A stretch of 64,000 bases of DNA, taken from assembly GCA_028023455.1 (NCBI GenBank), contig JAQFVV010007221.1:62001-126000 (forward strand), in the 5' to 3' direction. A model generated the notes under the pieces. It was not told the DNA's origin and ran no database searches. It saw only the letters and a program-made list of their open reading frames with translations. A program made the translations under genes and the position numbers. Numbering within the stretch: the stretch's first letter is position 1; every line of letters begins with the position of its first letter. Source of the DNA: Epiperipatus broadwayi. Lineage: Eukaryota > Onychophora > Udeonychophora > Euonychophora > Peripatidae. Shown here piece by piece: positions 1 to 11,679 of this stretch.

Positions 1-1650
1 AATACTTCGATCATATATCATTAAATGTCAATTGAATGCCTAGAACATTTTAAACTTTATTTAAACTTTTCTAAATGCAAAGAACTGTTAGATGTTGTAA
101 ATAAAAAATACATGAAATATATTTAGCAAGCAAACCAATCCACAAGAAATAGGTAATGTTTTCTTATTTTGAAGAATAAATACAAACGTTTATTTATGAT
201 AAAAAGACAATTCCACAAGGCAGTTCATATATGGAATATTAAGTAAAATTACGAAAATAAATAATGTTTTAGAAGTAAGGCTAAATATAAAAATCAATTA
301 TTTTTTTAAGTACAGAAGTGCTCGCTAAAACATTATTTATATGTATTCTCAATTGGGTTGAATGCTAAATATGTTTTTATTATGTTTTTATTTATAATAT
401 TTGCTTAAACATAAATTATTTTAATTTTCTAGAAAAGTAAATAGCTTTACAAAATCTATTTATTCTGAATTGGCTTAGTTGAGACCTATGATATATTTTA
501 GATACTAATATCCATTACATTTTGTTCGAAACAACCATAACATATAGCGAGTTTAATAAATAGTTTGTTATCAGTTTTGTTTACAATACAATATTTTTTT
601 CAATATATATATATATATAAGACAAGTACTTTTCTGTGTGTATAATATTTGAATACATCTTTAATTATAGTATAAACAACATTAAAAACGAGATTGCATA
701 TTTACTCATATTATTTCTCTATGTAGCCTGCCATTTATTATTGAATCAAATAAAAAATCTACCACATCTTATTTTTAAGAATAAAATATTGAAATGATAT
801 ATTAATCTTTCGAAGCCATTAATGTATCAGAATAACTAAGTTACATGAAATTAAACACTTGCTTTAGTCAATATCCTTTTTCTTCAATAGTTTTTTAAAA
901 AATTCTATAGTAATATAACAACATCTTTATTATCTGCAGATATGGCCCACCTAGTTATTTGAATATATTTACATTTATGTTAATTTTGCGATTTTGATAT
1001 TTATCTTCTATTTGCAATGAAAGGATTGAAGTTATTCATGCAGATTCTTGGCTAAACTCTTCATAGAGATTTTAAACTTTCTGCTTTAATACAATAATGA
1101 CTCCAAACCCATTTTTATTTGTTATTATTTTCAATGTAAAAATCCAATGCCTTTCCACAAGTATCAATCCAACCATAACACACTATAAATAAAGTTGTTT
1201 CATTTTTTAATCATATTATGCAGAACTATGCTAATTTAATGTTTACAATTACTAAGTTCTCTCTGATTACTAAAACCATGTTATTGAAAGGGACATTCAG
1301 TCACCCTCTTTATGAAATTGACTATTAATTTAATAATTATTCATACTCTTTCCCCTTGAGCAATATAATTAGATCACTCAGTATTTGGATCATAATGGTA
1401 GCAAAACTAAACTTATAAAAGCGTAAAGAATAGGTCGATCAATCTCTTTTTAATCCGTTGTTTCCAGAGTGTTATTTGTTTATAGCTTTTGAAGATAGCC
1501 ATTGACTATTATCATATATAATTCATGTTACTGCATACATATGTATATTTTACAAATCTTTTAAAGTTATATTGTTTAATGCTTGCTACGGCAATTGAAT
1601 GAAAGTAATGTATTTTATGAATTTCATAGTATTTAATTTTATTTACTAGC
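1..1650. other. AT-rich intergenic DNA, no gene seen
   Basis: No open frame with recognisable protein and no RNA gene is visible. The only marked feature is a T-run and TTCAA followed by a short (TA)n near 590-620. This repeats the TTCAA-(TA)n junction found many times elsewhere in the window. Confidence 0.6.
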
Positions 1651-1654
1651 GCAG

Positions 1655-1761
1655 ACATGTGCTGTACTGTTTTTAGAGTATATCAAAGAAGACTTGTTGA
1701 GTAAGGAGGAAGCTCTTGACCTAAAACACAAGAGATTATAAAAACAGTACAGCGCGTATGT
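1655..1761. repeat. Small hairpin element with ~21 bp inverted ends
   Basis: The left end (1655-1675) and right end (1739-1761) are imperfect inverted copies sharing the core GCTGTACTGTTTTTA. They enclose about 63 bp. This has the build of a very short MITE or a stable RNA hairpin. No clear target duplication is seen and no coding sequence lies inside. It could also be a fragment of a larger element. Confidence 0.5.
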
Positions 1762-3060
1762 TAGGATGAAAAATACTTACTGATTAAATTATATAAAATA
1801 CTTAAAATGCCAAATCAATATTTAAAATAAAAACTTCCTTACAAGTTTTCTGGTTATTTTATTAATTATCTGTTTTTATTTTAAGTGATATAAAATGAAC
1901 TTATTATACAAAATTACTTATGAGATTACTGGCGCTTTTTTATCTAAAAATTTTTTCCGATCGCCAAATTAATTTGAAATGATACATGGTTTAAAGGCAT
2001 GCTCTCTTTTTCTCTATTTGAACTGAGTATAGATCAAGTCAAGATTTTTTTCATAAACCAGCTATTTTTATGAAGCTTCAAGTTAATACATTTGAATTAG
2101 CTTAAACTTTATAGGTTTCAATTTATTAATAAATTACCCCCTCCACATCATTGACTACTATATTATATTTTTCACAAAAACATACCCGCATTCTATAGAA
2201 TAAATTAAACTTTAGATATAACATTTGTTTCAAGCAAGTTCACTATTATGTAGATTAATTATAATATTATCAATAATCAGTAATATAAGACATCTCATGA
2301 ATTACTTAGGTGAATTTTATTTTAAAAAAAGATCACATTCTGTTAATTTTTTTAGATTTAATACAAGTTTTAATCAAAATAAATATTTTGCTTTATTTTA
2401 ATAATTAATTAAAGTAAAAGCTTATTTCAACGATAACAGTAATTTTAAATTAAATTAGTAAATTAACATTGTATTGATTATTTCTTAAAAGTATCAGTAA
2501 AAGAATGTTTTTATAATTTATCTTATTGATTCTGTTTCCGACTTATCTTAATATTTTAATTAATTTTTTGTTTATTTTTGAATTTGAAGTTAACAACAGC
2601 CTATGAAAATAACACCACCAATAAGATATTAAATATTAAGGTGGTTTATTTTTCTTTAGTTTTCATTATAATTTTTATTTTTTATAACTAGTTATTATTT
2701 TTCTGTCTAATTACTTTAAACAAATAGCTATATATATGTTTATTATTTAATTAGTTTATTTTCTCTAATTAATAAACACTACATTATTCATTTATTTAAA
2801 TGCGAATGAAAAAATTAAAATTTATTTACAAAACAATGTTTCACTCTTTTGCGGAGTAAGCAATGAGTTACTGTGAAGTACTTACTATAAACATAGACTT
2901 CTTTATTATTAAACATTTTCATTCCAATATAAGATTATTCATATTGCTAGTTGTCAGCAAAAACATACATATTCGAAAATTGTTTTCAGAAATATATTTG
3001 TTAATTATTTTAATGAAAGATTAAATATTGCTTCGATTTTTTTCCCCAATAGAATAAAAG
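1762..3060. other. AT-rich intergenic DNA, nothing recognised
   Basis: Very AT-rich sequence with short homopolymers and no convincing open frame, repeat boundary or RNA gene. Confidence 0.6.
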
Positions 3061-3079
3061 ACTCGATTTGTCATTCTTT

Positions 3080-3440
3080 ATATATCATCATCATCATCAT
3101 TATCAACCATTATCAATCCACTGCAGAATGAAGGTCTCTCCAAGTTTAATCCATCTTCTCCGATCTTTAGCTTCTCTTCTCCACATCACCCCTACACATT
3201 TTCTTATTTCATCCATCCATCTTACATGTGCTCTCCTTCTGGGTCTTTTACAATCTCTTGGAATCCAGTTTAAAATTTCAATTGTCCATCTATTATCATC
3301 TCTTCTAGCCATATGTCCAGCCCAACTCCACTTCAATCTTTTAATTGTTTCAATGAGGTCAGTAACACCTGTTTGTTCTCTTACCCATACATTGCGTTTT
3401 CGATCTCTTCTTGTTACTCCCAACATACATCTCTCCATAC
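3080..3440 (-). mobile_element. 5'-truncated RTE-type LINE, 3' end of the RT ORF
   Basis: Read on the minus strand, an open frame from about 3438 to 3103 encodes the carboxy tail typical of RTE-clade endonuclease/reverse transcriptases. It contains the LGVTRRDRKRN and QTGVTDLIETIKRLKW blocks, the hallmark WAGHMARRDDNRW, and a basic W-D-E stretch before the stop. After the stop comes a short (ATG)n tail (plus-strand ATCATCATC at about 3086-3100), as expected for an RTE 3' end. Nothing of the endonuclease or RT palm is present: the copy is cut off at its 5' end exactly where the long (TA)n tract starts. This is a dead 5'-truncated insertion, although the surviving ~110 codons are uninterrupted, so it may be fairly young. 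Confidence 0.85.
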
Positions 3441-3443
3441 ATT

Positions 3444-3547
<104 letters not shown>

Positions 3548-3679
3548 TTTTACGATGTTATAATTCAAGGGCTATTACTATATGGCGAAACTGCGCTGAA
3601 TTCAGACCCATATAGCTATCTGGTTTGCAAACCTGTGTCTAAAAAGTTCAGACTTTCAAAAAAACGGAAACGTGTTTTA

Positions 3680-3870
3680 TAAGTGCTGACTTATGAGTTA
3701 GTAATTTAGATCTAGTTTCTAGATTCCCAGCCCTCCACTGAGGTGAGCCATAAGCTTGAAATCAATTGGTCTGGAGGTAGGGACTTACCGTTAGAAATTT
3801 TGAATTCTTTCTCTTTCGGCACTTATAAAAATAAAGCTTGTTTAGAGCTATTAGTAAGCTTCATGTAGTG
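3680..3870. repeat. Single diverged unit of the ~410 bp repeat
   Basis: The stretch with CCCTCCACTGAGGTGAGC, then GGTCTGGAGGTAGGGA, then AAGCTTGTTTAGAGCTATTAG matches, in the same order, the units at about 12,530-12,660 and 12,950-13,075. It is therefore an isolated relative of the array at 11.6-13.1 kb, lying just before the first copy of the larger duplication. Confidence 0.55.
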
Positions 3871-4182
3871 ATCATTTAAATCAAAGCTTAAAAGCAAGTG
3901 ACGAAATTTATAATATATATATATATTTGCCATGTAATAAATACAATTTATTATATACACATGAAAGACGATTAACAACATTTCAGTTATATCTATTATC
4001 TTTTGTACTGAAACATGTTTTTAATTAAAATGTTATATAACTCTCATTAGTGATGTTTTAATAAATTTTTGCAATTAAAAACAGTTAATTTTACTTAAAT
4101 ATATATATATCCCGTGAAATTTATATATACATATTATAACAATATGCCTATTTTTATGCATATATATATATGTCGTTATTTA

Positions 4183-4300
4183 TGTATCTATATATTTTAT
4201 TTGCGTATGGATTACTTAAATATATATATATAATATTTAAGTATACGCAAATAAAATATATAGACTTATTTGCGTATGGATTACTTAAATATTATATATA
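4183..4300. repeat. AT-rich hairpin plus third direct copy
   Basis: The ~33 bp arm containing TTTATTTGCGTATGGATTAC (4190-4222) is followed by its inverse (4231-4263), then by a third copy in the first orientation (4265-4300). Short TATA runs separate them. It could fold into a stem of about 30 bp. Confidence 0.6.
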
Positions 4301-4609
4301 TATGGAATCATTAATTAAATATTAGTAAATATAGTAACCAAAAATTTGGAAAAGAACAAAAACTAATCATGACTTGGAACGCTTTCGACCCTCCTCTTTG
4401 TCTTTGTCAACTAATACTTTGAAAGGTTGAATAGAACAAAAAATAATCTTCGGAAGGACGTTATTTCACCTATCCTTGTTGTCTCTGGCACCTAATACTT
4501 TGAAAGATTACTTAGTAGGGCTTTCGACTATCTTTGTAGTAATATTTAATTATAGTATATTGCTTTGAAGAAATACAGACATCGAATTTATAATATATAT
4601 ATATACAAA

Positions 4610-7091
4610 ATGTTTTTTTTTTTTTTAAACATCCCATATTGTAAATAAATGTTTAAAGCGTAGATTACTATAATGTAGACTTTAATTAATGCAGGTTAAG
4701 TTATATTAGTTGTGTATGGGAATTTAATTGAATATATTAATTAAGACTTAATTGTCAAAAGAACATTATATTTAATTGTTATAAAGATCATCTAATTTAA
4801 TAACAACTTAGTCTTTAATGTGTCACACATGATTGCAAACAAGAACTCTATATTACAATGTATATTTAACTTTTTGTCCAAATAAAGATTATTTTGAAAA
4901 AAAAAAAGATCATCTGATTTATATTTTATTAATGTTGAAAAATTCTATAACATTAACTTTAAATGTGTGTACAGTTATATCAAAATCTAGATAACATATT
5001 CTATAAATCCTACAACAATGTTATGTAAAATTAGGAGATGGAAATTGATATCAAAAAGGATAATATAAAAAATAATTGCAACTTGAAGCCGTTGTAACAT
5101 CAGACATATTTTATTTAAATATCTACATTCAGCATTTGAATCAAAGGATACAGGATACAGTGATAAAAAGCAAGTAGAAAATCGTCAAATGCATTGACAT
5201 TTCCAGTTTCTGTCTATAATCTTGATGATTTTGGTTTTTGCATGCATTTAGAAGCTTGGAATTAGTTTTTGTAAAAAATATAGTAGTTAATAAACTTCAC
5301 ATAATCACCACTTCTTATGCTTGCTTATAACTGTTATTAAAACAGGCTATAACTCAGTATACTTATTGCCACAACAGGAAGCTAGAGTAATCAATAGATT
5401 ACAGTAGGCTTGGACCTAATACCTCCAACTAGTGCCTACTCATCCAATATAGTCAGACTAGTTCCTGGCTTGTGGCCTTTGTCAGTGAGAAACCTTGGAT
5501 CTGAGAGCACTGCATCTAGATCTTGGAATCTAATGCAACCCTCCAGCAACCACCTGTTATCTCCACTTAACTACAAAAATGTATAGGTACTGAACTGAGT
5601 TCAGACCTATATGTCTATATAAGCTGATGGGCTTGAATTGATAATATTAGGGTGTTTTCAATTTAAGATTCATAGTTTTGTAGTTAAGTGGAGAAAAAAG
5701 GTGGTTGATGGAGGGTTGCGTTAGATTCTAAGATCTAGTTGCAGTGCTCTCAGATCCAAGGCTCTTCACTGATGAAGGCCACAAGCAGAGTCTGGGGATA
5801 TTGGATGCATAGGCACTAGAAGGGTATTTTAGGCACAAGACTTCTGACATCCATTGATTACTCATGATTGCTGTGTGTGGCAATATGTATAGTGAGTTTT
5901 GCCTGTTTTAATATCATAGTTATTCACTCCACTTCAAATTTTGACAGTGAAACTTTATTTCATAAAACTCTTTCTTTATGAAACTGCTAGATCAGAAATT
6001 TATCTTATTATAAGACAGATTGATCATTGATAAACTAGAATTCCCTTGAAGAAGTTGTAAATGACTTCAGGGGACCAAATGGAAATTTCTAGATAATTGC
6101 ATCATCCTACCAATTATAACAACAATTTACTTAACATGAAGAAATGGCAGGGGACCAATTCCTTTGCTATTCATATTAAGCTTTGCTAATCACAATAAAG
6201 AACATTTTAAGCAAAACTCTTTTAAAAAGTGATTTTCCAAAATTTAATAAAATTTGATATAGTATTATTGTTTTTATTATGCATGCAAGTTTTTGTTTTT
6301 TGTTGTTCTAGAATTTTTGGAAATAATGTGTTTACAGGCCCGGTAAAATAATTTTAATAATATTACTTTTATTGATATGACTTTGTGCACACACATTACA
6401 ATCCGCGAGTGTATGAATGATTAGATAGCTAATTATTTATGTTTCAGCTGGTGGAAAAAAAATTAAAGGATCTCAGGGCTGTATATGGTTTAAGAGCCGT
6501 AAAATTATAATATTTTCTCGTTGGTTTCACTCATCCAAAAACTTTATTTCGATTCTAGGAATATCTTTATAAAAGTATTTGTAACGGTTTCTTTAGTCGA
6601 ACACTTTGATGTAATTGAATCTGTGTCAATTATTATGATATTTCTTTATTATTGTTTATCAACGATGTAAATAAAGGGTGGATATTTTTTTCATTTTATA
6701 AGATTGTAGTCATTATTTTATATATTCTCACATCCCGCACCCCATTTATAGTCACATCAATATTGTTATTATTATCAATTCCCGAGAGATCATTGTTTAT
6801 TTTCATGTTAAATATAATTTGAGTTAATAAAATACTCTTTAATTTTAAATATATGTTACTGCAGAACATCGTTTTTGATTAATATTCATAAATAATTTAC
6901 AGATTTTATAAACAATAATTTCATTCAATAAATTTTTGATAAAACTTTTTTAAAAGAGTTTCAATACATAAACCCATACTATTTTAAAATTATACGAGAT
7001 AGAATTTTAAAAGTGTTTCAATACATAAACCCATACTAGTATAAACTATTACCCAAATTTAAAGGACATTCATTTTGCTTATTTGTACCAG
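4610..7091. repeat. Dispersed duplication, copy 1 (with nested foldback)
   Basis: This block aligns in order with 13,200-14,949. Shared landmarks include AAACATCCCA, CTTTAAATGTGTGTACAG, TGATATCAAA, AAGCAAGTAGAAAA, TGAAGAAATG, TTATTATTGTTTATCAACGA and a final GTACC. Both copies start just after a short (TA)n. By eye the copies differ at roughly a fifth of positions. No protein is recognisable, so this is either a segmental duplication or two copies of an unknown dispersed element. Copy 1 holds the 5326-5932 foldback, which copy 2 lacks. Confidence 0.75.
5326..5932. mobile_element. Foldback element, ~260 bp inverted arms
   Basis: The left arm (about 5326-5583) and right arm (about 5671-5932) are imperfect inverted copies. 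They pair through ATTAAAACAGGC, GATCTGAGAGCACTGC, AACCCTCCA and CTCCACTTAACTACAAAA, around a loop of about 87 bp. The paralogous sequence at 13.7 kb has no such insert, so this block arrived after the larger duplication. No coding sequence is seen. It may be a foldback transposon or two copies of a short element inserted head to head. Confidence 0.7.
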
Positions 7092-7261
7092 GAATTTTCA
7101 GCTAATGGCTTAAAAATAAGTATAGTCTAGCCAAATTGATTTATTGGCATGTGACTGATGAGTAAATTGTTCACGCTGCATATAAAATTTTGTATCATGA
7201 TAAATTAATTTTTTTAAAGAAAAAAGTACACTCCTTTTACTACAAGGAAACACATAGTTAT

Positions 7262-7420
7262 ATATATATATTGTAACCGGACCACCAAACAACCCTTTTA
7301 TTACCTCAGTTGTAAGAATTTTCTGATGAGCATGTTGCAGGAAGGAACTATTGATTGGCATTCCCCAATGCAGATGTTAACCCTTCCTACAACAATATTT
7401 CCTGCTCATCAGAGGATGTA
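7262..7420. repeat. TA-anchored repeat end with hairpin
   Basis: A short (TA)n is followed directly by TTGTAACCGGACC, the junction motif of the TA-anchored family (see 33,583 and 61,838). Within the next 150 bp, TCTGATGAGCA (7322) pairs with TGCTCATCAGA (7404-7414), and the nearby GGAAGG/CCTTCC segments also pair, giving an imperfect hairpin. Function is unknown. Confidence 0.45.
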
Positions 7421-7807
7421 GTACCATAGAGACTGGAAGCATCTAGACATTTTTATGTTTGGTTTTCCAAACGGTGCCACTAGAGTTCCATCTCACTACA
7501 ACCGTACTTTCCTAGGTCTAGTTATGCCAGACGTAGCTCAGGAGGCATGAGATTCTCATGAACAAGTGCAATGAATGATGAGTGATGCAATAAACACAAA
7601 ATAGAATAGAACAACTGGATAACTAAGATTAATTTTAAGTAACAATAATTTTATTTAATAACAATTAATTTGCAAGTTTTAATAAAGTTAATTCATATCC
7701 ATGTGATGATTCATTTTCATTTCATTTATGAAAAGGTTGGAAGCAGTTTAATTAGTTACTTCACAGAGAGGAGTGCATTTATGTGCATAAGTTTCATTAT
7801 TTTCTTT

Positions 7808-7998
7808 CCACAAAATCAATATTCAGGTAAGTATTAAGCATTTGTAATTTTATATCAACATGCAGGTAAGTGTTTAGAGTCCATATAGTATTTCATTAAA
7901 TTTATGAAATCCAGTAATGTGGTTTAAATTACTCCCACAAAATCAACATTCAGGTAAGGATTAAGCATTTGTAATTTTATATCATAATGCAGGTAAGC
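7808..7998 (+). repeat. 127 bp tandem duplication with four CAGGTAAG sites
   Basis: The segment CCACAAAATCAAYATTCAGG...TGCAGGTAAG occurs twice with a period of 127 bp. Each unit carries two exact CAG|GTAAG sequences, at 7824, 7863, 7951 and 7990. CAGGTAAG is the ideal metazoan 5' splice-site consensus. No adjoining exon can be recognised. Confidence 0.75.
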
Positions 7999-7999
7999 A

Positions 8000-9380
8000 T
8001 TTGTAAATTTATTTGGTTACTTTAATATCTATCATAAATATTATTGTTTGGACTGCCACAGATGTATATTTCTTCATATAAGTTGATCAGCAGCTGCATT
8101 TATTTATTAGCCAGTTAGAGTTATCTGTAATTGCTCAGTATTTCTGACACTTCTAGGTATATTTATTTGTAAATCAATAATATCAATCATTATAAGTATT
8201 TGTTTTTTAGATTATTTTAATTCAAATGTATCTGTAGATGAGAAGTCAATCCTTATTAAAAATGCCTTTTGATTATAGATATTTTTAATATTTATCATTT
8301 ACAATTTATTATTAACAGAATGTATTTTTACACAGCTATTTTTATTAATAACTCTTTTTTTTATTTATAATAAAGACAATTTGTTTGTCTTTTAAAAACA
8401 CATATAATTTTAGTTTAAGAAATACGTTTTGTCTTGTTTTTACAAATGAACCTAGTATCGAATATTTTTATAAAATCATTACCTTCATTTATCCAGTTTG
8501 TTCCTCCAAAAATGGGCCCATTTTATTTCAGCTAGATGGCATTATTGGCTTTCCATGAGGTCTATCTACCCAGGTAAATCTTGGAAAATCATGGCTTGAT
8601 GAAGAGACGAAGCTGTTGGTTTATTCTTCCATTGTTATAAATTCCTTAATAAAGCTCTCTTTTTCCATTATTAACAGAGGTTCTTTAATATCCTTTTAAA
8701 ATTGACATCTCTTTTTTCAAAATTCTTCTTTAACAGCTACTTGAAAAATATCTCTTTGAAAAAAAAAACTCTTTAATCTCCTTAAAATCTCTCTGGAAAA
8801 ACTTTTTAAAACTCTGCTCTGAACTTGCAACTTAACTATTTATATCGGATTCTTGGACTGATTAATCAGCTCAGTCCACATATCCTAGTCATCCCACAGC
8901 TCTCATTTAAGTCTGATTGCCTTTCTTTTGCTAATGATTGGATAATCTACTTTTTTAGCAGGATAGATAAGAAAGCATGAAAACTAAGCCATGTTTTCAA
9001 TTAGCTAACTTTGCCTCAAGTTATTATCACACTTTATTTGAAAACATCATTCCAAAAATTAAAAATGGGATCTTTTTAATAAATGCCAGCTTTTATTTAC
9101 ATCGTAATTTAAAATATAAAATCGATAATGATTCTCTTTTAACTATATACTTTTTTCTTTATTTCTTTTTTAATTTGATCAATTCATGCTAGTCTTTTTT
9201 AAATGGGGGGGGGGTCTTTTGAATATATATGCATGTGGAACAGTATATTTTTTTCAATATATATATATATATATATATTCTGAAAGGAATGGAAATAGAC
9301 AAATTTCTATTGTATATGCATGTTAATAATTTTACTTCAGGCAATAAAAGGAAAGAAGACAAACCCTGGCCCACTATCTT
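8000..9380. other. AT-rich intergenic DNA with poly-G and TTCAA-(TA)n
   Basis: No gene recognised. A run of 10 G occurs near 9205, unusual for this base composition. TTTTTTCAA followed by (TA)n lies at 9248-9278 and matches the inverse of the TA-anchored junction motif. Confidence 0.6.
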
Positions 9381-9479
9381 ATGGTAATATATTTAATAAA
9401 AAAGTATTTATTAATATATAATACTGCATTCAATTAACAAACTAATACTATGGATAAACCTAACCCAGATTTATTAGGG

Positions 9480-10680
9480 ATCCGATTTTGGTTTCCAAGA
9501 AATTATATAAACGCTGCAGGAATTGGATGCAGAAATACAAGATAATTCTAAGAGATTAAAAGATAACTCTAAAGAACCTAAAGACAATTATGATAGATTA
9601 GAAGCAAAATTAGAAGTGGTATGAGCTAGAATAAAATTGAATATATAGCTTTTAAAGGAAAAAATAATGAATTAAAAGATGAAGTTAAAATAGAAATCCA
9701 TAAGACAAAAAAAAATCTCCAAGGATATCAACAGGAAGGAATTTCAAAGACAAATTTATGAAAGAGTTTAAAAGTTTCAAGGTAGAAATGGAATGCTCAT
9801 TTCAAAAAGTATGCAAAAAATGACATGGAAAATGTTAATGTTCAAAGAAATGAAATAATTAAGTCCATACACCTAATGTTGCTTACAAATTACTAATAAA
9901 ATAAAAGATAAGGAATTTTTAGAAATACATGTAAAGATTCAAGCGGTATCTAGCACAGTTGTAAATCAATTTTGGGAGATGGTGTGCTAATTGGACAAAC
10001 TTAATACTCAGATTAATCAAGTATATAACATAGTTACCAATGATGGATTAAAACAAACGGTAAGAAGCCAATATGGAAACTTAATGAAACCAATTGTAAC
10101 AGAGTTAAAACTAATTATATGAGGTAAAGGTCAATGGAATAGAAATTCACAACCATCATGTAACACAAACAATAGACAGATGTTAATAATCAGTGACAAG
10201 ATAAAAGGGATAAGGAAAATAATACAAACTAAGTTAGAAGAGTGAGTAGGTGAACTGGATACACGAATCAACAAAATAAAAGATGGTAGATATTGCAACC
10301 ATGAGTTAAAATAGATAATAAGTCAAAGTTATGCAAATGTTCTACAATCCACAGTGGTTGCAGTAGGACAAAAAAGGCCAGAAATTGAAGCCATATGTGC
10401 TAGATAAGCAGCCAACCTGAAAAGTAGGGATTTCATCTAAATAATGAATTAGATGAAATGAGAATAAATAAAAAGTAATATCAAGTTTACTTAAAGAGTC
10501 AGATAAGGAAGTACCAGCATAAGTGTTAAAAATCTTAAAAGAATTGGAAGGTAGAGTTATGTAGTATTCCAAAATACTAGCTAAGGGTAAGACTAAATTA
10601 AAAGAAATTAAACACTGTTCATTAGCTGTACACTTCAACATGTTGAAAGACTGAAATTTATTCACCATTACAAGCAGTGA
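9480..10680 (+). pseudogene. Decayed coiled-coil coding remnant, possibly transposon ORF1/gag
   Basis: On the plus strand the sequence reads, in shifting frames, as a Lys/Glu/Asp/Asn-rich polypeptide with heptad-like spacing. Pieces such as AEIQDNSKRLKDNSKEPKD, NNELKDEVKIEIHKTKK and LDTRINKIKDG can be read between stops. This resembles the coiled-coil part of a LINE ORF1 or retrotransposon gag, but no zinc knuckle or RRM is visible, so the family is not known. Many stops and shifts show that it is not functional. The A-rich composition could also mimic such a pattern by chance. Confidence 0.3.
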
Positions 10681-11051
10681 AAATGGAAATTAATATCAGA
10701 ATGTTGTAGATTAGTCAGCTCAAACCCAAAGGTATTATTATTAATCCGAAATACAAGTTAATAAAACTAAAGATAACCAAAAAAACACGAAATGTTGATA
10801 CAATAATGATTTAAATATAAGAGGTAAATTTTACTCTTCAAATATTGTCTAATTAATGAATAAACATGAATGCGACTAAGAATGGTTAAATAATGATAAT
10901 TGTATTTGGAAAATATTAAGAGAAAGCAAACAATCCTACCATTTTAATAATTTCATTAACATTGTTTAAGAAGACCACCAAATGGGTGAAATCAGAAAGG
11001 AAAATAGCAAGTTTGTAGTCGAAAAATTAGTACCAAGAGCACACAACTATA

Positions 11052-11161
11052 TTATGAAGTCAAGTGTTGGTGGTCGAGTGGCCAGTACAGCCGCCCTACA
11101 AGCTGTGTCCCGGGTTCGCGGGTTGGCTTCCCGGCCGATGCTTTGACACATGAAGAAAAAA
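11052..11161 (+). mobile_element. tRNA-derived SINE, copy 1
   Basis: A GC-richer island carries an A-box-like TGGTCGAGTGG (11071-11081) and, about 32 bp further on, a B-box-like GGTTCGCGG (11113-11121). These are the two internal RNA polymerase III promoter blocks of a tRNA-like head. It ends in GATGCTTTGACACATG and an A-rich tail. The nine bases ACAACTATA at 11043-11051 recur at 11162-11170, as expected of a target duplication. The same head and the ...GATG-TTTGACA-AT-G tail occur at 38,982-39,098, so this is a family and not a tRNA gene. The body is only about 110 bp. Confidence 0.75.
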
Positions 11162-11170
11162 ACAACTATA

Positions 11171-11640
11171 GTTATGTATTTAGGATAAATATTATTAAAA
11201 AAATTAAAAGATAACCAAGTTGACTGAAATCTGTTTTATCAACATCATATAAAAAAATTTTCTACAATTATCCAGAGAGGATGAAGTTTAAAGGCAGGTT
11301 GCTTGTGTCAATAGTTCTCATTAATTTAAAAATTCCAGAATACAAAATAAAAATCTTAATTATTAGAAAGGATATTACATTTAAGTAGCTCCAGTGCACA
11401 TTCGAACATTATAAATTAATGTAATTAATAAAATGTAGCCAAGCCCTTAGGCGATTACACATAAAGCTATTCAAAAAGTATAAACTAATATAGAGAGTTC
11501 TACGCAGAGCAAAAAAAATATAAACCTACAAAAATAAATAAGTTAAAAACCACACGAAAAGGAAAATCAAATAGAAAGATGAAAGCTAGAGTAAATGTAA
11601 AATAAACTTTTTTCCCTAACTGAGGAGGCACATAAAATAT
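11171..11640. other. AT-rich spacer, nothing recognised
   Basis: A-rich sequence with many stops in all frames. No repeat boundary or gene was identified. Confidence 0.5.
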
Positions 11641-11679
11641 GCATATTCTTAAGCCTATACCATAATATTAAAATAACAT

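Noticed and set aside
10342-10668. 108-codon minus-strand frame
   Set aside because: It is antisense to an A-rich decayed coding remnant; the hydrophobic composition follows from the T-rich complement.
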